Source: Orientallactaga sibirica (lineage: Eukaryota > Chordata > Mammalia > Rodentia > Dipodidae). From it: DNA of 64,000 nt. The translations under genes and the position numbers were made by a program. The notes beneath the pieces were generated by a model, which made no database searches, was not told where the DNA came from, and was given only the letters and a program-made list of their open reading frames with translations. Within the stretch, counting starts at the first letter, position 1. Each line of letters starts with the position of its first letter. Location: assembly GCA_036365145.1 (NCBI GenBank), contig JAEOAD010000001.1, positions 105,773,001-105,837,000 of the forward strand, written 5' to 3'. Shown here in pieces: positions 53,236 through 63,659 of the stretch.

Positions 53236-54929
53236 GCATTAAAAAATGTGCCAGCCAACTCTTCAGAGGTACCTTCTCTCTCCTCTCTCCTCTCTCCTTC
53301 CCTTTCATATTTTGCTCCCCTTCCTTCCTTCTCTTCTTCCTTCCTTTCCCCCTCCCTCCCTTCCTTCCTTCTTTAATTCCCTTCTTCCACAAATACAAGA
53401 TGTTTTGGACACTGTTGGCCCAACATAAAAAATAATGAAAACAATCTTGGTTTCTGCTATCATGAGGCTTATAATCTGGTGGTTTAATCAGAAATTTAAA
53501 AGGTAGCCTGGTCTAGAGCAGGACCCTACCTGGAAAAAATTAAAAAATTTAAAAGTAATAAGTAATGATCAATGATCGCTAACTCTAGCTAACAACACAT
53601 CAGATGCTTGTGGCCTTATCTCAGCAGGAGTCATGAAATTTGTTCCTACAGAAGGGACATTTAATATGTGATAAAGGTGACCTACTAGAGAGCCAAGAAA
53701 AAGGGCAGGGAAGGAGCACTCAGGAGAAAGAATGGGAGAGATGAAAAGTTCCTGAGGCAGGCACAAATCAGAGTGAAGAACGTGAAGCCAAGCCAGTGCC
53801 AGAGAAAGGGGAGGCAATGAACCCAGGGAGATTGGGAAAAGACCATACCATCTGTACAGATTTATATCTTATCCTAAAAGCAACAGTAACCGTGAGACTC
53901 ACAGCCCCTGTGCGGGGTGGGGTGGGGGTGTCCACGCTTAACTCTAAGACTCAAACACAGGGCCAAGGTTAGGAGTCCAGGTAAAGCCATCCAATGTCCG
54001 GAGAGCGACAGCTTCATGTGCATTTTACTCCTCCTTGGTGAGAATACGAACCCCCTCCCCCTTGTGCAGTTGTCGAGAAAGAGAAGAGTCTCTGCATAAG
54101 TGGATTTGATTAAATAAATAAATATATAAATAAATAGCGGGCTTTAAAGTGTAGGGATTAAGTAGCTAAGCTTTGTGCTGAAGTCAGAAGAGAAACAAGA
54201 ATCTTAGGTCATGTATCTAAGTTAAAACAAACATCATCTAAGTCGTATTTATTTGGAGAACACTTTGGAGCAGGAAAGAGAAGTCAAATGTTATACTTTC
54301 CGCATCAAAAACATATGTAAAGAAGCTCTCGCTAACCCGCGCAGTTGATGGGAAGTGCCCTTTCGGAAGGGGTGTGTGAGGACGCCTTTGTGCTGCTGGG
54401 TTTTCATATTCTTGACTCAGCAGATCAAGGACAGATGGGAATGCGTTTTTCAACTTCACAACCAACAGGGAGTACCACAACCTAACGCAGCTGGGAAGAA
54501 AGCCGTGGACCATGCCACATTCTTTCAAGAAAGGACTTTTATTCTAATGGGCAAACTGGGAGGCAACAGGGAGGTATTTTGATTGACTGGAAGGCATATG
54601 ATCTGAGGGTATAGAGGGAACTTGGGGTTACTCCTGGCGTCCTGGGAAGTGTCTCTCTTGCTCCCTTAGGTAAAAGGTCCCTCTTTGAATCAATGGCCAG
54701 TTCTCTTCTTTCTGGGGTTCAAATATGGCAAAAAAGCCATTTGGAGGCAGGACTGGGCACAGACTTACTCAGGAGGCTCAAAGCCCTATGCTGTTATGTT
54801 TGATTTCCAGAGTCATCTTTGGAGAAAGGTCCTCAAGTCTCTATCCAAACATGCTTGGAGCCTGATGTGTTTTACAATTTTGACTTTTTTTTATTTAGGT
54901 TTTTGTTGTCACTGTTTTTTGTTTCAGCT
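53236..54929. other. Mostly unique, with a pyrimidine tract and a B1 scrap
   Basis: 53,273-53,395 is CT-rich low complexity. 53,503-53,550 is the 3' end of a B1 (AGCCTGGTCTAGAGCAGGAC). The rest has no recognised repeat or gene. Confidence 0.55.
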
Positions 54930-55018
54930 TTTTATTCTGAGACAGGGTCTCACTAAATTGCCCAGGAAGTCTTTGAAATGTCCATCCTCCTGCTTCAGCC
55001 TCCAGAGTATGCTTTAGT
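54930..55018 (-). mobile_element. Old B1/Alu-like SINE, left part
   Basis: TTTTTATTCTGAGACAGGGT ... CTGCTTCAGCCTCCAGAGTA. It is cut by the younger B1 at about 55,085. The continuation is unclear. Confidence 0.55.
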
Positions 55019-55029
55019 GGGTTTTTTTT

Positions 55030-55088
<59 letters not shown>

Positions 55089-55246
55089 TTTGTTTGTTTC
55101 TTTGTTTTTCAAGGTAGGGTCTCACTCTAGCTCAGGCTGACCTGGAATTCACTATGTGGTCTCAGGGTGGTCTTGAACTCACAGTGATCCTCCTACCTCT
55201 GCCTCCCAAGTGCTGGGATTAAAGGCGTGCGCCACCACACCCGGCT
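55019..55246 (-). mobile_element. B1 SINE with CT/TG microsatellite tail
   Basis: T run, (CT)7, (TG)22 (55,044-55,087), GTTTGTTTG, then CAAGGTAGGGTCTCACTCTA ... GCGCCACCACACCCGGC. TGCTTTAGT at 55,010-55,018 and 55,247-55,255 is the target duplication, so the microsatellite lies inside the element tail. Confidence 0.96.
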
Positions 55247-55255
55247 TGCTTTAGT

Positions 55256-55398
55256 TGTTTGAGACACAGTCTCACACTGGAGCTCAGACTGTCCTGGAAT
55301 TTACTTATGTAAGCCAGGCTGCCCTCAAATTCTCAGCCATCCTCCCTGCCTCAGCCTTTGAGAGCTGGGAATACAGCTGTGAGCCGCCATGCCTGGAT
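55256..55398 (-). mobile_element. Old B1-like SINE
   Basis: TGTTTGAGACACAGTCTCAC ... GGGAATACAGCTGTGAGCCG ... CCATGCCTGG. Confidence 0.65.
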
Positions 55399-57199
55399 TG
55401 AGACTTGTCTTTTTTTTCCCTTTTATATTTGAAGAAAAAGAATAATTTGAGGCATAAACAGATATTACGTAACACCCCCATAGGATCTGCAGTAACAGCC
55501 TTTGATCAAACACATTAGTATTTTGCGTGCAGGCCTATGAATATTCACATTTGGTGGGACACATAAAAGTTATAATTGGCCTCATATCAATTCAGGTCAG
55601 ACTTTGCTGCTAAGCGGAGTCTTAGCATCAAACTTTTGGAGAAAGGGGCAAAACTCTCCGTGTTTACAGCCTGCTGGACTTGAGGCAGCAGGAAGGCATT
55701 TGGACCTGTATGATAATGACCTTGGAACAGAGGTGGAAGCTGGGTTGAGCTTGTCTGCGTCTCAGTCTCTTCCATTTCAGTAATTATTTCAAGATGAACT
55801 CCCTCTCTTTGGGGTCAATGCTCATCCAGTTCTGACTTTGCCCCTCCAATGCCAGCTCCTCTGCCTGGGCTGAGTCAGTACTTGGTAACTCCCTAGCAAC
55901 AGAACACCTGCCTCCCTCCCTCCCTTTGGTTAAGCCTGGTTCCTCCACTTCACATCTTCAAGAAAGAAGACCAACTATTGGGCAAATTGAAAGGCAGAAA
56001 ATGTGTCTCATTCTTTTACAAAAATAGAATGCCTGTGGACTTTCTGCTTGGGAACTGTTGTTGGTGGCTCTAGAACATTCCATGTCTACTAGACGTAAAT
56101 GTTTCTACAACAGCACAGGAGGGTCTCTGTCCATCTGCCTATATTTGCAACGAACACTCCCCAATGCTGATTCTAAGGAGAAAGAAACCAAATGGTGCCT
56201 AAAGAGGTGGGCAGGTGTCACCCTGACCTTCAGGGATGCACCGGTGGGGGCAGACGGCAACAAAGTCCTTTGGCCAGTGTGAGTGAGTCTGCAGGCCACT
56301 CGGAGATGCCAAGCTCCACAAGCCCCAGCCAGCTCTGTTCACAAGCAGAATGTCTTGGATTGTTTCGGCCTCTCTCTTCTGATTTCTGGCCAAGGAGAAG
56401 CAAGGGATTCAAGCCAAGAGCCAAGACAATGGAGAAACTGTAAAGTGTACAACTGGGCTGGGTGCGGTGGCCCTGCCGGGGACCACATTCTGCCAGGTGA
56501 TGGATGACTGGACTCCTTCGTAAATCACCAGTTGCGGGCGACAGGGGCTCCTGGCTTGTTGCTCTAGGACTGCAGGGAGTTGGCAAGCCACTGCAGTTGT
56601 CTTTGGCCTCTTCAGGCAGCTCGTGGCTGGCTTTCAAGCAGGCAAAAAAGGCCTTGCTGTTCTGCAAGCGAGCAGGGGATGGGTAGAGAACTCCATCATG
56701 CCTCGGGAGAAAGAAAAGTTTGACGGCAACGCCGAAGTTCTGCTGCGCGCTTTGCTCCCCCGCTGACCCAGCTAATGTTCTAACTTTCAAAGAAGCAGGT
56801 AGGAGTCTGACAGGCTTGTGGAGAAGAGAGAAAGAGAAATCAAATCTTCCCTGAGAACTTTGCAAGGTACTTTCTTCTCTCCATTTCTGAAGGGACTTGG
56901 GTCCAAGTTCTTGCCTAGGGAGAGATTGCTCTGACAGCTTGGGGCAGGAAGTGGGGTGGGGGAGGAGGAAACTGGGGGAGGGCCCTGAGGGCAGAGAGAT
57001 TCCAACTGGGACCATGGATGGGAGTTTGGTTCTGAGAATGAGCCCATCCTCGCTGCGTGAGGACTCTGAGCCTGGACTCTGAGGACTGTATGTGAGAACC
57101 ACGAGGCCAGCAATTCTAAACCAAATATCAATTACATGTCATATCACCAAAATCTGCCAGTGTCTTACAATACATGCCATTTTGATATTGTCATAGTTT
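55399..57199. other. Unique sequence with a long minus-strand open frame
   Basis: No repeat recognised. The minus strand stays open from 57,102 to 56,230 (about 290 codons, the first ATG about 30 codons in). Composition is rich in serine, proline and leucine, with no domain, signal peptide or splice evidence. It reads like GC-driven chance openness, but it is the longest frame in the window. Confidence 0.4.
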
Positions 57200-57211
57200 A
57201 ATTGAAAGCAG

Positions 57212-57241
57212 TGTGTGTGTGTATGAGAGAGAGAGAGAAAG
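57212..57241 (+). repeat. Compound (GT)n(GA)n microsatellite
   Basis: GTGTGTGTGTGTATGAGAGA and onward. Confidence 0.9.
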
Positions 57242-57352
57242 TGCAAGTCTCATACTGTAGTGGAGGCTGGCTTTGAAACTCTCATTGATCCTCCTGCCTC
57301 AGCTTCTCCACTACTGGGATTACAGGCACATACCACCATGTCCAGCTAATTA
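57242..57352 (-). mobile_element. Old B1/Alu-like SINE
   Basis: CAAGTCTCATACTGTAGTGG ... CTACTGGGATTACAGGCACA ... CCATGTCCAGC. Confidence 0.65.
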
Positions 57353-57394
57353 GCATTTTTCTGTGTCATTTTCCCAGTGATCCACAAAATCAGT

Positions 57395-57540
57395 GCAGCA
57401 TATTACAATCAGTGGCCCTTAGATATGTGCTGTTCAGCTTATAGATAGCGACACTGAGACTCAGAGGGGCGAGGAAACGAGTCCCCTTGCACAGGCTGCA
57501 TAATCTCTACTTGGACTTGAAACCCAGTCTCTCTGGCTTT
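57395..57540 (-). mobile_element. MIR-like SINE
   Basis: AGCGACACTGAGACTCAGAG, then GACTTGAAACCCAGTCTCTC, matches the reverse MIR core and tRNA part in order. Diverged as expected for this age. Confidence 0.6.
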
Positions 57541-57640
57541 CTCAGGCATGTTGGACACAGCTCAAGCCTTCTTTGGGACCTGAGATCACAGTTATTTCTG
57601 ACTTCTCACCAAAGCTGAAGAAAAGGATGAAGAAATGGGT

Positions 57641-57737
57641 TGATATTCTCTCTCTGTCTGCCTCTCTTATCTCTCTCTCTTTCTCTCTTTGCTTGCAAAT
57701 AAATAAATAAAAATTTAAAAACAACAAGAAAAAAAAA
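57641..57737 (+). mobile_element. DIP-like SINE 3' tail fragment
   Basis: CT tract, then TTGCTTGCAAATAAATAAAT and an A-rich end. Only the 3' part is present. Confidence 0.7.
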
Positions 57738-57873
57738 ACAGATGCACAAGGGGCACATGCATCTGGAGTTTGTTTGCAGTGGCTAGAGGCCCGGGCGTGC
57801 CCATTCTCTCTGTGTCTGCCTCTCCTCTCTCTCTCTCTGCTTGCAAATAAATGAATAAAAATAAAAATAAACA
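57738..57873 (+). mobile_element. 5'-truncated DIP-like SINE
   Basis: Starts at CAGATGCACAAGGGGCACAT and ends TTGCAAATAAATGAATAAAA, directly after the tail fragment at 57,641. The two tails share CTTGCAAATAAAT, so this may be a local tandem duplication. Confidence 0.85.
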
Positions 57874-59476
57874 AGAAATGGGCTGAGAGAGTGTGTCAAA
57901 TCCACACCCACATAGCCAAGGTGTGGGCAGAACCAAGAGCTAAGAACAGCCCTAAGTGGGCAAGTTGTGGCCTTCCTCACATACGGGGACTCAGACCCAC
58001 TGGCAGGGATGGAAGTGTGCCCAGAATCCCCCATGAGGCTCAGGTAGTAGAAACAGAGGGAGAGGAAGGAATATTTAGGGAACAAGAGCTCAAAGAACAC
58101 CCACCAAGGCCCAGGGCACATTGCAGAAGAGGGGGCGGATTGTTAGAGCCTCGTTATGGGTGGGAATAGCCTGAGATGCCATGTTTGCCCCATCCCTGCA
58201 GAGACTGATTGAGGCCTCTTGGTCCCCACAATGAATACCAATAAGCCCACCAAAAACCCTCAGCAGAATTCGGGAGAGGGAGAAGGGAGTCTATGTGTGC
58301 AAACTTGTTATTAAAAAATCAATAAATTAAGAGAGAGAGAGAGAGAGCTCGGAGAACAAAGCAGAGCTAAAAGACCCTCCCCTTAGGGACTGCAGGCTGG
58401 TGACCCAGGGAAGATGAAGGACCCTCAGCCAGCTTCCAGCCTTGTGCATGAGGTTGGCCTGGAAGGGCCTCCTGTGTCCCTGCCCAAAGTCAGCCCTTGT
58501 GGGCTTATTTAGAGGAAGGTTCCAGACTCCCTTGCTGGGAACTCCTATCATCTGGTCAGGAGAGATGAAATCGCAAAACCTGGTCCCCCTCGCTCCTGTT
58601 TAGTCAAACTCTACAGCTCTACACCTGTGTGATGACTTAAACCTTGACCGTGGAGGACAGAGGACAATTGCAAGGGTCTCCACCCAAAGCTGGCCATCCA
58701 ATTGCAGCTGCTTCCTGTTCTGGAAGCAGCCCGAAGATTCATTTCCAGATGGGTGACATCTGAGGTTGCCCCTCTCTGATACCTTTTAGCAGGGATGCCC
58801 CACCTCCGGCCATCTTTGGTGAATTTCTTAATCTTCTTCAATCCAGCTCAAACCTCACCTGTGGGATGCCCTTTGGAACTCGTGGCCATGCTCAGGGACT
58901 CCTGAGCCTCAGACATCTCTTCAAAACTGTACTAGAATTGCCAGTGTGCTCTTCCAGGACGCTCCTACCTCCCCGCCAGATAGCACTGGGCTTACAATTG
59001 AGTAGATGACTCAATCCATGCAGGTGGACCAAAGTGAGGTATGACTAAAATACAGTTTGGCTTATGCTGGACGTGACAAGGAAGCCATCAATTATATCTT
59101 TGCATCAGCCCATTGGGCCGCTACTCGTTTCAAGATTAATGATAGTGGCCATACTAAAAGAAACCATCCTTGTTGCCAGACTCCAGCTGGTGAGATCCGC
59201 CTGGAGAGCCAGGTAGCATTTGGTCTTGGTAGCCTTGTCTCTACTGCCCTCTTGTGGCTAGGATTTGACACTGCAGCCATTTATTTAAAAATTTTATTAT
59301 GCCCACAGAAAAGTGTTGTTTTTCTCTTCGGGTGCAATCTTCCTAGGATCCCAGAGTCATTTTACGCCTAATTCTTAGTGTCTATCTGTGGAATCCATTA
59401 TAGGGTCCTGAAAATATAAGAGAATTATAAAAATAACACAGCCCAAGAATAGCATTATTAAAAGAAAACTCTACCA
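57874..59476. other. Unique sequence
   Basis: A short (GA)n lies at 58,331-58,348. Otherwise no repeat or gene recognised. Confidence 0.5.
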
Positions 59477-59765
59477 GGGCCGGGACATGGTTCCGTGAAG
59501 CATTGATCACTGCATGAGGACAAGAGCCCGAACCCCCAGCACCCACATAAATGCTAAGTGGTCATGAATGGACCTGTAATCCCAGCATGGAGGCAGGATT
59601 CCCAGGTCAAGTGGAACAGCTGAGTGGGATGAGTTCTGGACTCAAGTGAGAGGCTCCGCCTCAGGAAAATAAAGAGCAGAGGGATAAAGGAAGATACCCG
59701 ATGTCAACCTGTGGTGTCCACACATCCACACACACACACACACGTGCACACGCATGCACACAAAG
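59477..59765 (+). mobile_element. B4-type SINE
   Basis: GGGCCGGGACATGGTTCCGT, CTGTAATCCCAGCATGGAGG, AGAGGCTCCGCCTCAGGAAA and ACCCGATGTCAACCTGTGGT, with a CACACACACA end. Confidence 0.82.
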
Positions 59766-59908
59766 GACATAGTTCTCCTATCACTTCCAGCTTAGGGCTG
59801 TTTAGGGTACCTGGGTGTGGAAAGGAAGGACACAGTAAAGTACATGACAAATTCCTGCCCTCGACTTTACAATCTGTTGTAACAACGTCGTCAAAAACAA
59901 GTGGTTTA

Positions 59909-60053
59909 GACAGACATAGTGGGGCACGTCTTTAATCCCAAGCCTTGAGAGGCAGAGGGAGGAGAATCGCAGAGAGTCTGAGGCCAGCCCGAGGCTACGT
60001 AGTGAATTCCAGGTCAGCTTGGGGTAGAGCGAGACCCTACCTCAGAAACAAAA
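59909..60053 (+). mobile_element. B1 SINE
   Basis: GACAGACATAGTGGGGCACG ... GAATTCCAGGTCAGCTTGGG ... CGAGACCCTACCTCAGAAAC. The A tail is lost. Confidence 0.9.
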
Positions 60054-60520
60054 ATGTGTGAATGGTTCAAAGCCACACCGACCAGAACACACCAAGGAAG
60101 AAAGGGAAATGCCTGTTAGTGTAACAGACCTGGTGCGGGTCCTGATTCCAGTTCACACTGCACAGGTGACCGTGAACAGGCCATTTTGTCCCTGTGCATG
60201 GTTTTCTTCTGTGCACCATGGCTTAGCAGCAGAAGGTCCACACAGAGCTGTGAGGGTGAGTGGAACTGCTCAGGGTCAGCCATAAGTATGCTGAGTGGGC
60301 TCCTTCACTGTCCATGCAGAGAGAACAGGAGACGGGAGGCAGAGCTGGACTCCGAGACTCCTATCCTCTCCTTCGTAGACACTGTTCTTCAAAGCCCCTG
60401 CAATAAGATGTTTGCGGATGAGCTCTCCCATGGTGAACAAAGCCAAACATAGGGTGGCCATTGCCACAGACTGCATGGCTCTAGCCAAAGTCCACTTCTA
60501 TCTCTTCCTGCTTCACTCTG
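60054..60520. other. Unique sequence
   Basis: No repeat or exon pattern recognised. Confidence 0.5.
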
Positions 60521-60747
60521 GACAGACATCATTAATCAATAATCTCTCCTTCCTCTACCCATGGCAGACATCACTAATCAATAACCCCTCCTGCCTTTCC
60601 CCTGGCATACATTGCTCCTCAATAACTTCTCTCTCCTATAACTATGGCAGACATCACTGATCAATAACTTCTCCCTCCTAGAACTATGACAGATATCACT
60701 CATCAATAACTTTTCCTTCTATACCTATGGCAGACATCACTAATCGG
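60521..60747 (+). repeat. Minisatellite, about 5.5 units of 41-42 bp
   Basis: The unit begins GGCAGACATCACTAATCAAT, then AACTTCTCC and CCTATAACTAT. The third unit is the most diverged. The array stops abruptly in the middle of a unit at TAATCGG. Confidence 0.95.
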
Positions 60748-61734
60748 CCATCATTCTCATCCATGAAGATCATGTATATAATTTCAGAAAATGAATCATA
60801 GAGTTCCAGGCAGTTACAATTGAGTAGAGTAGGGAATGGCAGACATTCAAATTTAGCTTTCCAGGTCATGGCACCTGGGTAGATTAAAGCTGCGTTGAGG
60901 AAGGCGTTTAGCCAGAGGCAGTCAAGTAAGATGAGCTGGGAGTGAGAAGACAGATCTAAAAGGGAGAAACAAAACAATGAATTCGAGATGGGCTGGGTTA
61001 CCGCACTCCTGGATGCCAAGCTTCCTGGAAGCCTGGGACTGGGAACCACTCACTGTGTTGAGCAGGGCACAGATACTATCCTGTAGGGGCGACATGTCTC
61101 TGGCAGCCAGACCCCAGGAGAGCAAGGCTGGAGCTCAGGCCATGTGTGAGGGAGGTAGCTGTGGGATGCTGGGAAGGAAGCTGGTGGACCTGGAAGAGGG
61201 GGCTGAGCTCTAGTGGCTGGGAGGATGGGCATCCCAGAAGGAGGGGGTTAGCGCGTGGAGGAGATCATCTGGCCTTGAAGGGCTTTGGGGTCTCCGGGGG
61301 CAGAGGATCCTGTGGGCATCTGGCCCTACTGCTGCACAGAGGAAAGAGAGAAGGCAGCTAATGCTTCCAGGCCCCTCTTTCTTTGTACTCAGAGCAGTTT
61401 GGGCAGAGAAGGAAGAGCAGAGACAGGAAAGAGATGAACTCCGCGAAGGTCATGGCTTAATTAGGAGGCACTCATAGCATCTGGTTATTCCAAAAGACAT
61501 TTCCTATCTGGGTCAAGTATCTTTTTGACAACCCCGCCTGGAACAAGTAGGAAAAAGGATTTTGTCAGTAATGGAGAATGAAGGATCTCATAGCCAGGAC
61601 CCCTAATGTCCCTTGTTGCTAAGAAAGAACATGTACATTTAACTGAAATACCCAAGCAATCAGAAGAGGGGTCAAAGGGACAATTCCTTTATCCCAAGAC
61701 TTCATTTTCTAATGAGTAACAAAACCACTTGGAC
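60748..61734. other. Unique sequence, GC-rich around 61,000-61,370
   Basis: No repeat recognised. Short open frames on both strands carry no domain. Confidence 0.5.
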
Positions 61735-61945
61735 TTGAACGTCAGACAGATTTGGATTTGAACCTCCAGCTCTACCACTTCCTAGCTGTGTGACCTTGGA
61801 CAAGATGCTTAACCTCTCTGAACCTTGGTTTCCCTCACCCATAAAGTAGAGATAATAGACTGTCTACTTCATGGTGCTATAGTGGTAATAAAATGAAATC
61901 ATGCATATAAAGGTTGAGTTCAGGACTTGACACATAAATGAATGG
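61735..61945 (+). mobile_element. MIR SINE
   Basis: CTCTACCACTTCCTAGCTGT, GTGACCTTGGACAAGATGCT, TAACCTCTCTGAACCTTGGT and CATAAAGTAGAGATAATAGA follow the MIR consensus through tRNA-related, core and LINE-like parts. The core is unusually well kept. Confidence 0.95.
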
Positions 61946-62496
61946 ATGAGAATTGTCTTTTTATCCAATCACCTAACTTTTTTTTTTTTTAAAGGAACAG
62001 ATTTTCAGCAGCCAATATATCTTTTCATGGCCGGCATGACTTCTGTAAAGGGACACAGAGAACCCCACACGACAAGTCAAGAGGGTAAGAGTCTTTCATC
62101 TAAGCCCATCGCATCATCCACTAAGGGACAGAGCCAAAGAGGACCTGGGAATTCCATGGGAGATCACAGCTCACTGGCCACGGTCCCTGGGTTTGTGTGC
62201 CTAGGAGAACCAGCAAGCCATCTAACAGCTGCCCTCCAGTATGCAGGCTGCAGTTTAGAGTAGAAAGGCAATTTGTAATGGCAGGGTTAAAGACACTGTG
62301 ATGACAGTTCTACATCTACAGAGCAATTACTACATGCCAGGAACTGTGCACTATGACCTGTGAGGAAAGAGACATCCCCATTTTGCACCTGGGTCACTGA
62401 GGCCCAAAGACCTTCAGCAAATTGCTATGGTCTCACAGTTACTAAGTGGCAAAAGAACAATTTGAACAAAGGTGATAGATTTCAGAGTCCAGGCTC

Positions 62497-62713
62497 AGGC
62501 TGGAGAGATGGTTTAGTGGTTAAGGCACATGCCTGCAAAGCCTAAGGACCCTGGTTCGATTCTCCAGGTCCCACATAAGCCAGATGCACAAGGGGATGCA
62601 TGAGTTTGGAGTTCGTTTGCAGTGGCTAGAGGCCCTGGCACACCCATTCTCCCTCTCTGTCTTTCCCTCTGTCTCTAATAGATAAATAAATAAAATAAAA
62701 ATAAAAATAAAAA
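62497..62713 (+). mobile_element. DIP-like tRNA SINE inside the MIR
   Basis: GGCTGGAGAGATGGTTTAGT ... AATAGATAAATAAATAAAAT. TCAGAGTCCAGGCTC (62,482-62,496) and TCAGAGTCCAAGCTC (62,714-62,728) flank it. Confidence 0.96.
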
Positions 62714-62723
62714 TCAGAGTCCA

Positions 62724-62894
62724 AGCTCTTTTTTTTTTTTGTCTTTGTTTTTGTTTTTTTGAGGTAGGGTCTCACTCTAGCCCAGGCTGACCTGGAATTC
62801 ACTTTGTCATCTCAGGGTGGCCTCGAACTCATGGCGCTCCTCCTACCTCTGCCTCCCGAGTGCTGGGATTAAAGGCGTGCACCACCACACCCAG
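62724..62894 (-). mobile_element. B1 SINE inside the MIR
   Basis: T runs, TTTGAGGTAGGGTCTCACTC ... GTGCACCACCACACCCAG. CAGAGTCCA at 62,715-62,723 recurs at 62,895-62,903. It entered the target duplication of the DIP-like SINE, so it came later. Confidence 0.95.
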
Positions 62895-63130
62895 CAGAGT
62901 CCACCATTCTTAACTACTGTGGTAACACTGGCTCCCTAGGATCAGCCTCTTATTGGCTCGTTTGTTTCCTGGAAATAAATGGATACAGAGACAATTTCTC
63001 TCCTGTTTAAATGAACTCAAGCAGCTTCTCTTCCCCACACATTTCCACAGGGAAAGTGAAAACATCCTTGTTCTATCATCTTCCTCTCTGCTGGTGCAGG
63101 AATTGGGAGGACAGTTTAGGATTGCAGGCA

Positions 63131-63193
63131 AGGGGTCAAGGGTCACAGGTGAGGGGTCAAGGGTCACAGGTGAGGGGTCAAGGGTCATAGGAG
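63131..63193 (+). repeat. Three 21-bp units, each a GGGTCA-A-GGGTCA direct repeat
   Basis: AGGGGTCAAGGGTCACAGGTG repeats with period 21. GGGTCA half-sites lie at 63,133, 63,140, 63,154, 63,161, 63,175 and 63,182. Each pair is spaced by one A, the DR1 layout recognised by RXR heterodimers, HNF4 and COUP-TF. Binding is inferred from sequence only. Confidence 0.85.
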
Positions 63194-63480
63194 AAGGACT
63201 AAAGGCAACAGGTTCCCTTGTTGCAAGTGAACTAAGGAGGGTCATCCGCTCCTTACCCTCCATCTGCTCTACAAGAGGGCAGAGAAGGGGAAGGCAAGAG
63301 TGACGTGGTCCTTCTCCAGTGCTCAGCGTTTGTAATAGGAGCAAAGCAATTGTGGAGACTGGAGGACTCAGTAACTGCCCAATCATCTGGTGAAGCCGTT
63401 GGCATACAAGTGTGACAATGGGTCTTAAATTCTTAGCACAGATCTCAGACAAAAAGAGTAGAGACAGAAAGAGGAGAAAG

Positions 63481-63649
63481 GAGCCAGGCGTGGTTGGGCA
63501 TGTCTTTAATCCCAGCACTCAGAAGGCAGAGGTAGGGGGAGAACTGTTGTGAGTTCAAGGCCAACCTGAGACTCCATAGTGAATTCCAGGGTAACCTCGG
63601 CTAGAGCGAGACCTCTCAAAAAAAAAAAAATCAAATTTACACAAAAAAA
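63481..63649 (+). mobile_element. B1 SINE
   Basis: GAGCCAGGCGTGGTTGGGCA ... CGGCTAGAGCGAGACCTCTC plus an A-rich tail. GAGGAGAAAG (63,471-63,480) and GAGGAAAAAG (63,650-63,659) flank it. Confidence 0.94.
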
Positions 63650-63659
63650 GAGGAAAAAG

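Larger units (their letters stand above)
62300..62940 (-). mobile_element. MIR-family element split by two younger SINEs
   Basis: 62,305-62,496 reads AATTACTACATGCCAGGAAC, CCCATTTTGCACCTGGGTCA and TCACAGTTACTAAGTGGCAA, a reverse MIR-type layout. The expected continuation (GTCCA...TTCTTAACTACTGTGGTAAC) resumes at about 62,898-62,935 after the two insertions. Confidence 0.7.

Noticed and set aside
62910..63518. A 202-codon minus-strand frame with DPSPVTL repeats
   Set aside because: It begins inside a B1 and its internal repeats are the 21-bp GGGTCA array translated. No domain or exon evidence.
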